From Jannaschia aquimarina (GTDB taxonomy: Bacteria; Pseudomonadota; Alphaproteobacteria; Rhodobacterales; Rhodobacteraceae), in contig NZ_JYFE01000002.1 of assembly GCF_000877395.1 (NCBI RefSeq), positions 1 through 34,574 of the forward strand: a stretch of DNA of 34,574 bases. Reading direction: 5' to 3'. The notes under the pieces were generated by a model. It saw only the letters and a program-made list of their open reading frames with translations. It had not been told where the DNA came from and made no database searches. This document shows, piece after piece, positions 16,633-24,403 of the stretch. A program made the position numbers and the translations under genes. Each line of letters opens with the position of its first letter. Within the stretch, counting starts at the first letter, position 1.

Positions 16633-17646
16633 ATGCGCCGTATCATCGCATTTCTGCACATCGTTCTGATCCGCCTCGCGGGACTCCTGTGCCTGTTCAC
16701 GCTCTGGCAAATGTCGCAGACCGTCGCCGATTGGAGCGATTGGCGCGCCATCCCGAGGGAAACGGCCCTGGCGGCGGTGCCGCTGATCCTCGCCGCGATC
16801 CTGGCGCTTCAGCCACGCGTCCCCCGGATCCTGGGCCGTCCGAGCCGTGTGCGGGATATCGTCCCGTCGATCTTCCTGGCCGCCGTCGTCCCATGGGCGG
16901 CGCTCCAGGTGAACTTCGCCGCGCTTCCGCAGGCGCAGCTCCTGATGCAGCAGCTCGTGCCGGGCTTCGTGACATTCTCGGTCGAGCAGGCCCTGATCCT
17001 CGCCACGCCGATCCTGCTGACGGCGCTTGCGCTCATCGCCGTGCCCGAGCCGCAGTCCGGGCCGCGCATGATCTCCAAGCGGCTGCTCGCCGGTCCGGTC
17101 TACAAGCTCTACGTCCTCGCCGATTGGCTTGCCCTGCGCGCCGCCGGCCTGATGTCCTGCCTGATCGCCTACTGCCTCTATGTTCTGATCCAGCAGGGCG
17201 AGGGCGGATTGGTTCAGGCGCTCAGCTTCGGACAACCGCCCGAGGTCGCGCTCTATGCTTACGGCGCGGTCGGCGTCCTGGTCCTGATGCCGCTCTTCCT
17301 GCCGGTCTTCATCCGCCAGCCGCGCACACCGGTTCAGGGCGTCACCAAAGCGGTCGTCGTCGTCCTCTTCGGCATCGCGATCGTCAACGCCGCCGCGGTG
17401 CTCTGGCCGGTGGCCGCACTGTCGGTGCTGACATCGCTCTTCGCGCTACCGCCGGAAGTCCTGAGCCTGACGGTCGAGCAGGTCACCTGGGGCATCCAGG
17501 TCGCGACCGGCGCGACGGCTCTTCTCGCGGTGCTCTTCCCGCTGGCGCGTCATGCTGCGGGTCTGCGCTACGATCTGGAGGGCCGGCCGATCCTGACCCT
17601 CTCGGCATCCGAGTTGCGCCAGCTGCGCAACGCACGGATGGCCTGA
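16633..17646 (+). CDS. Multi-pass membrane protein of unknown function (paralogue B)
   Basis: This 337-residue protein has about eight hydrophobic segments. The ATG at 16633 (MRRIIAFLHIVLIRLAGLLC) has GGAG seven bases upstream; an in-frame TTG at 16612 has no such support. The second half aligns with the end of the preceding protein: YKLYVLADW (157-165) against MKMYIVADW, a LP-x-x-R-x-PR-x-V-x-x-x-KA segment, and a C-terminal tail GRPILTLSASELRQLRNARM against GRKVLRYSDDDLRSIRSARM (10 of 20 identical). The N-terminal halves differ. I recognise no family. The tandem arrangement suggests duplication followed by divergence, perhaps as partners in one complex. Confidence 0.75.
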   Translation: MRRIIAFLHIVLIRLAGLLCLFTLWQMSQTVADWSDWRAIPRETALAAVPLILAAILALQPRVPRILGRPSRVRDIVPSIFLAAVVPWAALQVNFAALPQAQLLMQQLVPGFVTFSVEQALILATPILLTALALIAVPEPQSGPRMISKRLLAGPVYKLYVLADWLALRAAGLMSCLIAYCLYVLIQQGEGGLVQALSFGQPPEVALYAYGAVGVLVLMPLFLPVFIRQPRTPVQGVTKAVVVVLFGIAIVNAAAVLWPVAALSVLTSLFALPPEVLSLTVEQVTWGIQVATGATALLAVLFPLARHAAGLRYDLEGRPILTLSASELRQLRNARMA

Positions 17647-17658
17647 TACAAGCGAAAC

Positions 17659-17688
17659 GGGTCCGGCCGGTCTTTTCCGGGCGGACCC
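17659..17688 (+). terminator. Hairpin after paralogue B
   Basis: GGGTCCG (17659-17665) pairs with CGGACCC (17682-17688). After one G-G mismatch, CCGG (17667-17670) pairs with CCGG (17677-17680), with loop TCTTTT. It is an 11-pair GC-rich stem 13 bases after the stop codon. No downstream U-run is present, so termination efficiency is unclear. Confidence 0.45.
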
Positions 17689-17738
17689 GATCGGCTACCC
17701 CCTGCGTTGTCCCCGCGACCTGACCGCAGGAGCCCTAC

Positions 17739-18197
17739 ATGCCGCGACATTCCGAAAGCCGGGAACTGCCGTATACCGCGCAACAGATGTACGATCTGGT
17801 CGCCGACGTTGAGCAGTATCCGAAGTTCCTCCCCTGGACCGCCGCCGCCCGTATCCGCACACGCGAGGACAAGGGCGACCACGAGGTCATGGAGGCGGAT
17901 CTGGTGATCTCGTTCAAGGTCTTCCGGGAGCGTTTCGGCAGCCGTGTCGTGCTGTGGCCCGAACAGAAACGCATCGAGACCGAGTATATCGACGGACCGT
18001 TCCGCCATCTCCAATCCGAATGGACGTTCGAGGATCGGCCGGAAGGCGGCTGCAAGGTGCATTTCTGGGTCGAGTTCGAGTTCCGGAACGCGATCTTGCA
18101 ACGCGTCATCGGCACCGTTTTCAACCAGGCCATGCAGCGTGTCGTCGCCGCGTTCGAGAGGCGGGCAAAGGATCTCTACGGCGCGCGAGCGGCGTGA
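17739..18197 (+). CDS. COQ10/RatA-family START-like protein
   Basis: This 152-residue protein of the polyketide cyclase/START superfamily has the family's opening pattern LPYTAQQMYDLVADVEQYPKF. Later it has VWPEQKRIETEYIDGPFRHLQ-like and F-x-F-x-x-x-ILQRVIGTVFNQA segments. Relatives include eukaryotic COQ10, which binds ubiquinone or its precursors, and the proteobacterial protein annotated as toxin RatA. In an alphaproteobacterium a coenzyme Q chaperone role is the more plausible guess. AGGAG precedes the ATG. Its stop codon overlaps the GTG start of the next gene (GTGA), implying coupled translation. There is no signal peptide or membrane span. Confidence 0.88.
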   Translation: MPRHSESRELPYTAQQMYDLVADVEQYPKFLPWTAAARIRTREDKGDHEVMEADLVISFKVFRERFGSRVVLWPEQKRIETEYIDGPFRHLQSEWTFEDRPEGGCKVHFWVEFEFRNAILQRVIGTVFNQAMQRVVAAFERRAKDLYGARAA

Positions 18198-19369
18198 TCC
18201 TGAACGCGCTTCTGTCAGCTCCGGATGACGATCCGGCAGGGCTGGCGATGCTGCGCCTCTCGATGCTGGACTGGGCGGCCTGCGCGCTCGCCGGTCGACG
18301 GGAGCCATCGGCCATCGCAGCCCGCTCTCTTGCATCCGAGGCTGCGCTCTGGGCGACGGCGGGCCATGCGCTCGATTACGACGACACGCATTTCGACCAT
18401 ATCGGCCATGTCACGACCGTGGTCCTGCCCGCGGCGCTCTCGGTCGCGCGGGATTGGCCAACGCTGGAACGCGCCACGCTCGCAGGGGCCGAGGCGGCGA
18501 TCCGGATGGGTGTCTGGCTCGGGCGGGGTCATTACGCGGCGGGCTTTCACCAGACGGCGACCGCTGGCGCGTTCGGCGCGACCTTGGCCGCAGCCCGCGC
18601 AATGGAATTGGACACGTCTGCGACAGCGAACGCGCTCGCCCTCTGTGCCAGTCGGGCCGCCGGGCTGAAGGCGCAATTCGGCACAGATGGAAAGCCCCTG
18701 AATGCAGGTTTTGCCGCTCAGGCCGGGATAGACTGCGCCCATCTGGGCGCTGCCGGCGCGACGGCTCCGGCCGAAGCCATCGAATCCTACGGGGCGACCC
18801 ATGCGGGGCAGGGGGCCACCCCGCCCTCCGGCCCGCGCTTCCATGCGGTCCGTCACAAGCTGCACGCCTGCTGCCACGGCCTCCATGCCGCGCTCGAAGC
18901 GTACAGATCCCTCTCACCGGACGACCTGTCCTCTATCGTCGTGACGACACATCCGCGCTGGCTGTCCGTCTGCAATCAGCCCGCGCCCACGACCGGGCTG
19001 GGCGCGAAGTTCAGCTATCGGCATGCGCTGGCCCTGGCCGCCAGCGGCCACGACACCTCCGATCCGGAGAGCTTCTCCGATGCGCTGACCCGGGATGCCG
19101 GGGTCGTGGCAATGCGCGACCGGGTCTGCGTCGAGACGGACGATAGCCTCGCCGACACGGCCGCGCGCGTGAATGTCGACGGCACGGTGGCGGCCCACGA
19201 TCTGGCTGACCCCATGCCCTTGGACGAGTTGTCCGGCCGGATCCGGTCCAAGGTTGGAAAGCTGGTCGGAGAGGAGACGGCGGGCCGCATCGGGGGCGCC
19301 GTCGAGTGCGGCGACCTGCAGGCCTATTGTGCCGAAGTCACGGCACGGCTCAATAGCGAAAGCGCGTGA
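18194..19369 (+). CDS. MmgE/PrpD family protein
   Basis: This 391-residue protein is related to 2-methylcitrate dehydratase and cis-aconitate decarboxylase. It shows the family's active-site-like stretch [20 protein letters not shown] near residue 56, followed by [32 protein letters not shown]-type sequence (HPT-like FHQTAT). The GTG start at 18194 overlaps the upstream TGA by four bases. Upstream extension would only run through the COQ10-family gene. At 391 residues it is shorter than the 440-500 common in the family, the missing part lying near the N-terminus and in loops. No propionate-pathway genes adjoin, so the true substrate is unknown. Its last 46 bases overlap the end of cinA on the other strand. 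Confidence 0.85.
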   Translation: MILNALLSAPDDDPAGLAMLRLSMLDWAACALAGRREPSAIAARSLASEAALWATAGHALDYDDTHFDHIGHVTTVVLPAALSVARDWPTLERATLAGAEAAIRMGVWLGRGHYAAGFHQTATAGAFGATLAAARAMELDTSATANALALCASRAAGLKAQFGTDGKPLNAGFAAQAGIDCAHLGAAGATAPAEAIESYGATHAGQGATPPSGPRFHAVRHKLHACCHGLHAALEAYRSLSPDDLSSIVVTTHPRWLSVCNQPAPTTGLGAKFSYRHALALAASGHDTSDPESFSDALTRDAGVVAMRDRVCVETDDSLADTAARVNVDGTVAAHDLADPMPLDELSGRIRSKVGKLVGEETAGRIGGAVECGDLQAYCAEVTARLNSESA

Positions 19370-19788
19370 TCGCGCGCCGCCGCCCGGACAAGCGCACGCC
19401 CCAGAGCCCCGAACTCGACGGTTTCCTTCGTACACCCGTCGCGTGTGGCCAGACCGAAGCAGACCCGGCCCTCGGGCTTGTGGTCCGATCCGCCCGGCCC
19501 GGCGATCCCGGTGATCGCCACCGCGATGTCCGCTCCGGATCGCCCGCGCGCACCTCGCGCCATTTCTTCCGCGACCTCCTCGGAAACCGCCCCAACGCGC
19601 TCCAGCGTTTCCGGCCGCACGCCGAGAAGATCGACCTTGGCCGCGTTGGAATAGGTCACGACGCCCCAGAGGAACATCGCGGACGCGCCCGCGGGGTCTG
19701 ACAGCGCTGCCGCGACCATGCCGCCGGTGCAGCTTTCGGCGGTGGCGATGGTCAGGCCCTTGCGGGTCGCATCCTCAAGCAGCGTCAT
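19324..19788 (-). CDS. cinA: CinA-family C-terminal domain protein (nicotinamide-nucleotide amidohydrolase, PncC-like)
   Basis: This 154-residue stand-alone CinA C-terminal domain shows the defining motif [19 protein letters not shown] (about residues 13-31). Further on are [19 protein letters not shown] and the C-terminal [19 protein letters not shown]. The known activity of this domain is deamidation of NMN to NaMN in the pyridine nucleotide cycle. The start at 19788 overlaps the stop of pgpA (ATGA). It is the last gene of the ispF-pgpA-cinA transcript and its 3' end runs into the end of the convergent MmgE/PrpD gene. Confidence 0.92.
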   Translation of the reverse strand: MTLLEDATRKGLTIATAESCTGGMVAAALSDPAGASAMFLWGVVTYSNAAKVDLLGVRPETLERVGAVSEEVAEEMARGARGRSGADIAVAITGIAGPGGSDHKPEGRVCFGLATRDGCTKETVEFGALGRALVRAAARDHALSLLSRAVTSAQ

Positions 19789-20267
19789 AGCGTGTGGGCC
19801 ATACCGGCCAGGATCAGAACGCCCACGGCGGCCAGCAAGCCGGCCACCAAATCGTCCAGCATCACCCCAACTGCGTCTGCACGACGGTCCGCCCAGCCGA
19901 CCGGCCCGGGCTTCAACACGTCGAACAGGCGAAAAAGGACAAAGGCCGCGATCCAGCCCGGCCACAGCGCCCCGACCGGAACGCCCGCCGCCGCCGCGCC
20001 CCACGCGACCGGCAAGAGCGCGATCCACTGTCCCGCGACCTCGTCGATCACGATCTCGGACGGATCATGATCGACTGCCCCTTTCGTGGCGGCGGCGACC
20101 GCCCAGAGCCCGAGGGGCACGAGCGCGAGGCAGGCCAGCGAGAACACAATCGCTCCACCCTGCATGACAAGCCATGCGAGCGGCAGCGCCGCCAGCGAGC
20201 CCCAAGTGCCCGGTGCGGGACGCAACAGACCTACCCCTCCCAATGTGGCGATGGCTCGCGCGCTCAT
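19785..20267 (-). CDS. pgpA: Phosphatidylglycerophosphatase A
   Basis: This 160-residue integral membrane enzyme dephosphorylates phosphatidylglycerophosphate in phosphatidylglycerol synthesis. Family hallmarks are [17 protein letters not shown] near residues 13-29, the acidic [13 protein letters not shown] around residue 75, [11 protein letters not shown], and [12 protein letters not shown] towards the C-terminus. Three to four hydrophobic spans are visible. Both ends overlap neighbours by ATGA: the start (20267) with the ispF stop and the stop (19785) with the cinA start. The three genes are therefore translationally coupled. Confidence 0.93.
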   Translation of the reverse strand: MSARAIATLGGVGLLRPAPGTWGSLAALPLAWLVMQGGAIVFSLACLALVPLGLWAVAAATKGAVDHDPSEIVIDEVAGQWIALLPVAWGAAAAGVPVGALWPGWIAAFVLFRLFDVLKPGPVGWADRRADAVGVMLDDLVAGLLAAVGVLILAGMAHTL

Positions 20268-20740
20268 GCGATCAGCGTCGCGGTGGCCAGCGCCGCGATC
20301 CCTTCGGCTCGTCCGGCGAAACCCAGCCGCTCCGTCGTCGTGGCCTTCACGCTGATCCGGTCGACAGCAACCCCAGAGATTTCCGCCACCCGCTCCCGCA
20401 TCGCGTCGGCATGGGGTCCGATCTTCGGCTCTTCGCAGATCAGGGTGCAGTCGAACGCATTGACACGGTAGCCCCGCTCTGCGGCCAGACCGACCGCATG
20501 GCGCAGGAAGACGGCGCTGTCGGTATCCTTCCACTCGGCCTCCGATGGGGGGAAGTGGCGCCCGATATCGCCCTCGGCCAATGCGCCGTAGATCGCGTCG
20601 CACAGGACGTGCAATCCGACATCCGCATCCGAATGACCCTGCAGGCCACGCCCGAAGGGAATCCTCACCCCGCAAAGGGTTACGTGATCGCCCGGTCCGA
20701 ACCGATGGACGTCGAAGCCGTTGCCCACACGCACATCCAT
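20264..20740 (-). CDS. ispF: 2-C-methyl-D-erythritol 2,4-cyclodiphosphate synthase
   Basis: IspF makes MEcPP in the non-mevalonate isoprenoid pathway. At 158 residues this is a stand-alone IspF. Metal ligands are visible as Asp10/His12 in [11 protein letters not shown] and His44 in [23 protein letters not shown]; the C-terminal [18 protein letters not shown] is conserved. The start at 20740 has AGGAGG seven bases upstream. Many alphaproteobacteria carry IspF fused behind IspD in one protein. Here the 210 bases upstream contain no IspD sequence, so IspD must be encoded elsewhere. It leads the ispF-pgpA-cinA operon, divergent from dusB. Confidence 0.96.
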   Translation of the reverse strand: MDVRVGNGFDVHRFGPGDHVTLCGVRIPFGRGLQGHSDADVGLHVLCDAIYGALAEGDIGRHFPPSEAEWKDTDSAVFLRHAVGLAAERGYRVNAFDCTLICEEPKIGPHADAMRERVAEISGVAVDRISVKATTTERLGFAGRAEGIAALATATLIA

Positions 20741-20950
20741 TCGAGTCCTCCTGCCGCGGTTCCGCCACGGTCCTAGACCGCGACCGCGCAGAGGACAACG
20801 GCCGCACGGCGACCTCGGATCGGGCAGCCGGCACTGCAAATGCCTGTTTTTTGTGCATACACTGGACCGCGAACTCGATAGGACGCGGCGAGCCTCCCCG
20901 ACGATGCGCGGCCGCCCTATGCCCTAGTCACCCGCCCAGGAATTCAGCAG
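20741..20950. other. Divergent intergenic region ispF / dusB
   Basis: This 210-base gap must hold the promoters for ispF-pgpA-cinA and for the dusB-ntrBCYX transcript. An AT-rich island with TGCAAATGCCTGTTTTTTGTGCA occupies about 20836-20858 and is the likeliest regulatory spot. The TGCA-spaced halves are only loosely like an NtrC site. No IspD remnant or small gene is apparent. Confidence 0.35.
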
Positions 20951-21928
20951 ATGCCCGAACTCGCGCCACTCGACCCCCGCCTCAAGGCGCTCGGCCTGAC
21001 CTCGCCGGTCGCGCTGGCGCCGATGGCCGGCATCACGGATCGGCCGTTCCGCGATCTGGTGACCTCGTTTGGCGCGGGCCTCGTCGTGTCCGAAATGGTG
21101 GCCAGCCGGGAGATGGTTCAGGCCAAGCGTTCCGTCCGCGACCGCGCAGAGATCGGTGCGCGGGTCGAAGGCACCTCGGTCCAGATCGCCGGGCGCGAAG
21201 CCTACTGGATGGCCGAATCCGCCCGGTTGCTCGAAGATCGCGGCGCGCGGATGATCGACATCAACATGGGGTGCCCGGCCAAGAAGGTGACGGGCGGCCT
21301 GTCCGGCTCCGCCCTTCTGCGCGACCACGATCATGCGCTCTCCCTGATCGAGGCGGTGGTCGCTGCCGTCTCCGTGCCCGTCACGCTGAAGACGCGGCTC
21401 GGATGGGACGACGACAGCCGGAACACGGCCGCGCTGGCCCGCCGGGCCGAGGCCGCCGGGATCCGCATGCTGTCGATCCACGGGCGCACGAGATGCCAGT
21501 TCTACAAGGGCCGGGCGGATTGGAGCGCCATCGCCGGAATCGTCGATGCGGTGACGATCCCCGTGCTCGCCAACGGCGATATCGTCGATCTGTCTTCGGC
21601 CCGGGAGGCTTTGTCCGCTTCGGGGGCAGCAGGGGTCATGGTCGGGCGCGGGGCCTGCGGCGCGCCCTCGGCCTGCGGCGCGATCGCGGACGGCCGGGAT
21701 CCGGTGCGGCCGTGGAACCTCTGCGATATCGCCCTCGAACACTACGAGGCCATCCTGTCGTTCTACGGCAGGGATCTGGGGGCTCGCGTCGCGCGCAAGC
21801 ATCTGGGCTGGTACATGGACGCGGCAGGCACGCCGGCGGCGAGCCGGCGGCAGGTCCTCACCGCGCCGCCTGAGGCCGTCCCCGGATTGCTCTCGCAAGC
21901 ATTATCGCCGGAAGCGCGCGCCGCATGA
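20951..21928 (+). CDS. dusB: tRNA-dihydrouridine synthase B
   Basis: This 325-residue FMN-dependent enzyme reduces uridine to dihydrouridine in the tRNA D-loop. It has the TIM-barrel opening VALAPMAGITDRPFRDLV, the active-site Cys108 in INMGCPAKKVTGG, then LKTRLGWDDDSRN and ILANGDI/VMVGRGACG-type phosphate-binding segments. In alphaproteobacteria it commonly precedes ntrBC (the older NifR3 name in Rhodobacter), as here. The stop overlaps the ntrB start by ATGA (21925-21928), so tRNA modification and nitrogen signalling are translated from one message. Confidence 0.95.
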   Translation: MPELAPLDPRLKALGLTSPVALAPMAGITDRPFRDLVTSFGAGLVVSEMVASREMVQAKRSVRDRAEIGARVEGTSVQIAGREAYWMAESARLLEDRGARMIDINMGCPAKKVTGGLSGSALLRDHDHALSLIEAVVAAVSVPVTLKTRLGWDDDSRNTAALARRAEAAGIRMLSIHGRTRCQFYKGRADWSAIAGIVDAVTIPVLANGDIVDLSSAREALSASGAAGVMVGRGACGAPSACGAIADGRDPVRPWNLCDIALEHYEAILSFYGRDLGARVARKHLGWYMDAAGTPAASRRQVLTAPPEAVPGLLSQALSPEARAA

Positions 21929-22986
21929 TCGAGGTCGATACGCTCTGGAATGCATTGCCGCTCCCGGCCCTCGTGGTGGATGCCGAGGACCGCATCGCGC
22001 AGGCCAACGGCCCGATGGAGCTTTTCGCCAACCGGTCCGCAAAGGCGCTGCTGGGGGCCGACGTGGTCAAGCTGCTTCGGCCAGAAGGCGGACTCGACGC
22101 GCCGCTGGCCCGCGCACGCCGCGCCGGAACGCCGCTGACGCTGCATGATACCATGCTCTACGCCAATGGCGGCCCGGCCAAGCGTGCCGACCTCTACTTC
22201 ACGCCGGTCGGGGAGGAGGCCGTCCTGATCCTCGTCGCGCCGCAAACGATCGTCGATCGGCTGGAACGGCAGCGCTCGACCCGCAGCGCGGCCCGGTCCG
22301 CGATCGGCATGGCCGAGATGCTGGCCCACGAGATCAAGAACCCCCTCGCCGGGATCACCGGAGCCGCACAGCTTCTGAGCATGAACCTCGAGGCCGAGGA
22401 TCGCGAGCTGACCGATCTGATCGTCACCGAATCCCGCCGGATCGTGAAGCTGCTGGAGCAGGTGGAGCAATTCGGCAATGTCTCGCCCCCGCAGCGCAGG
22501 GCTGTCAACCTGCACGACGTTCTCGACCGCGCGCGGCGGTCGGCGATGGTCGGCTTCGCGGCGCACATGACCATCAAAGAGCAGTATGATCCGTCGCTCC
22601 CCCATGCCTGGGCGGATTCGGATCAACTTCTGCAGGTCGTCCTGAACCTGCTCCGCAATGCGGCGCAGGCGGGCAAGCAGGGCGGCACGATCACCCTGCG
22701 GACATTCTACGAAGGCGGCATGCGGACCCGAAAGGATGACGGGTCCGGCCGACCCGTGCCGCTCCAGATCGAAATCGTCGATGACGGGCCGGGCATACCG
22801 CCCGATATCACCCGCACCCTCTGGCAGCCCTTCGTTTCAGGGCGGGAGAATGGAACCGGCCTCGGTCTCGCGTTGGTGGCCAAGATCGTGGCCGATCACG
22901 ACGGCTGGATCGGCGTCGACAGCGAGCCGGGCCGTACCGCGTTCCGTGTTTCGCTGCCCATGGCTCTGGTTAAGGCAAAACAATGA
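21925..22986 (+). CDS. ntrB: Nitrogen regulation sensor histidine kinase NtrB
   Basis: This 353-residue cytoplasmic kinase/phosphatase for NtrC has no membrane segment. The N-terminal PAS domain (about 5-105) precedes the phosphoacceptor helix EMLAHEIKNPLAG with His135. The ATPase domain has N-box NLLRNAAQAG (241-250), G1 DDGPGIPPD (286-294) and G2 NGTGLGLALVAKIVADHDG (309-327). NtrB is normally set by uridylylated or free PII according to nitrogen status. It overlaps dusB at its start; ntrC follows after 30 bases that contain a GGAGG ribosome site. Confidence 0.95.
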   Translation: MIEVDTLWNALPLPALVVDAEDRIAQANGPMELFANRSAKALLGADVVKLLRPEGGLDAPLARARRAGTPLTLHDTMLYANGGPAKRADLYFTPVGEEAVLILVAPQTIVDRLERQRSTRSAARSAIGMAEMLAHEIKNPLAGITGAAQLLSMNLEAEDRELTDLIVTESRRIVKLLEQVEQFGNVSPPQRRAVNLHDVLDRARRSAMVGFAAHMTIKEQYDPSLPHAWADSDQLLQVVLNLLRNAAQAGKQGGTITLRTFYEGGMRTRKDDGSGRPVPLQIEIVDDGPGIPPDITRTLWQPFVSGRENGTGLGLALVAKIVADHDGWIGVDSEPGRTAFRVSLPMALVKAKQ

Positions 22987-23016
22987 CTTGCATTTCGAAC
23001 TTCAAGTGGAGGCCCC

Positions 23017-24390
23017 ATGGACGGCACAATTCTCGTCGCCGATGACGATCGCACCATTCGGACGGTCCTCACGCAGGCGCTGACGCGCGCCGGCTGCAAG
23101 GTCCATGCGACGGCCAGCCTCGTGACGCTCATGCGGTGGGTCGAAGAGGGCAAGGGCGACTTGGTCATCTCGGATGTGGTCATGCCCGATGGCAACGGGC
23201 TCGAGACGCTGCCCAAGATCACGGAGCGGCGGCCCAACATGCCCGTCATCGTGATCTCCGCGCAGAACACGATCATGACCGCGATCCAGGCCGCCGAGCG
23301 CGAAGCCTACGATTATCTGCCGAAACCCTTCGATCTGCCGGACCTGATGAAACGCGCGGCGCGCGCGCTCAGCGAACGCAGGCGCGCGCCGTCCGCCCCG
23401 TCCGAGCCGGACGCCGCGCCGCAGGAAGGCGACGACCTCCCGCTCGTCGGCCGGACGCCCCGGATGCAGACACTCTATCGGCTCGTGGCGCGGGTCATGA
23501 ATACCGACCTTCCGGTCCTGATTCAGGGCGAGAGCGGGACGGGCAAGTCGCTGATCGCCCGCGCGATCCACGATTTCGGCGACCGCCGGTCGCTGCCCTT
23601 CGTGGTCGCGACCGGGGCCGACCTGACCGGGTTCGACGGCCCGTCGGACCTCGTCAAACGCGCCCAGGGCGGCACCATCCTCTTCGATGAGGTTGGGGAT
23701 CTGGACGCCGACGCTCAGGCCCGCGTGGTCCGCTTGCTCGATCAAGTAGAGGGCGACGGCCCCCGCGTCCTCGCCACGTCCCAGCGCGATCTCGGCCGGT
23801 CCGTCGGCGACGAGGGCGGGATGCGCTCGGATCTGTTCTACCGTCTCGCCGGGGCCACGCTCGACGTGCCCTCCCTGCGCGAGCGTGTGGACGACATCCC
23901 GCTCTTGGCCTCGCATTTCCTGACCCGCGCCGAACGCGAGGGCGGGCCGCTGCGCCGCTTCGGCGATCCGGCCATGGCGCGCATTCGCAGCTATCCCTGG
24001 CCAGGCAATGTCCGTCAGCTCGAAAATGCGGTCCGGCGCCTCGTGGCCACCTCTCCGGCTGAAGAGATCACCGTCGCCGAGGTGGATTCGATCCTCGGGC
24101 CGTCCGACGTGGTGGGTCCGCGCCAGGATCTCCCGGGCGAAGGCCTGTCCGAGGCCGTGGCCCGCCATCTGCGCCGTTATTTCGACCTGCAAGAGGGGCA
24201 GCTCCCGCCCCCGGGCCTCTATCAGCGCGTCCTCCGCGAGATCGAGCGCCCGCTCATCGAGATCGCGTTGGACGCAACGGGGGGCAATCAGGCCCGCTGT
24301 GCCGATCTGATGGGCATCAACAGGAATACTCTGCGAAAGAAGATCACCGACCTCGAAATCTCCGTGACAAGGCGCCGCAAATTGATGTAG
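23017..24390 (+). CDS. ntrC: Nitrogen regulator NtrC lacking the GAFTGA loop
   Basis: This 457-residue response regulator has a receiver domain (acidic pocket near residues 9-11, phosphoacceptor Asp53 in [10 protein letters not shown], Lys103), a central AAA+ domain (Walker A GESGTGKS 171-178, Walker B ILFDEVGD 221-228) and a C-terminal Fis-type HTH ([21 protein letters not shown]). Only about 42 residues separate Walker A from Walker B. The GAFTGA sigma-54 contact loop and its flanks are absent, replaced by [17 protein letters not shown]. Rhodobacter capsulatus NtrC is known to lack this motif and to activate with the housekeeping sigma factor; the same is inferred here. Confidence 0.95.
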   Translation: MDGTILVADDDRTIRTVLTQALTRAGCKVHATASLVTLMRWVEEGKGDLVISDVVMPDGNGLETLPKITERRPNMPVIVISAQNTIMTAIQAAEREAYDYLPKPFDLPDLMKRAARALSERRRAPSAPSEPDAAPQEGDDLPLVGRTPRMQTLYRLVARVMNTDLPVLIQGESGTGKSLIARAIHDFGDRRSLPFVVATGADLTGFDGPSDLVKRAQGGTILFDEVGDLDADAQARVVRLLDQVEGDGPRVLATSQRDLGRSVGDEGGMRSDLFYRLAGATLDVPSLRERVDDIPLLASHFLTRAEREGGPLRRFGDPAMARIRSYPWPGNVRQLENAVRRLVATSPAEEITVAEVDSILGPSDVVGPRQDLPGEGLSEAVARHLRRYFDLQEGQLPPPGLYQRVLREIERPLIEIALDATGGNQARCADLMGINRNTLRKKITDLEISVTRRRKLM

Positions 24391-24403
24391 ACGGGCAACA
24401 GGC

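Noticed and set aside
17739-18197. A RatA-type toxin-antitoxin module
   Set aside because: The gene is a COQ10/RatA homologue but no antitoxin gene such as ratB accompanies it; the neighbour is an MmgE/PrpD protein.
20836-20858. Possible NtrC-binding site (TGCA halves around an A/T run) upstream of dusB
   Set aside because: The halves are not in proper inverted orientation and spacing for an enteric NtrC site, and this NtrC may recognise a different sequence.
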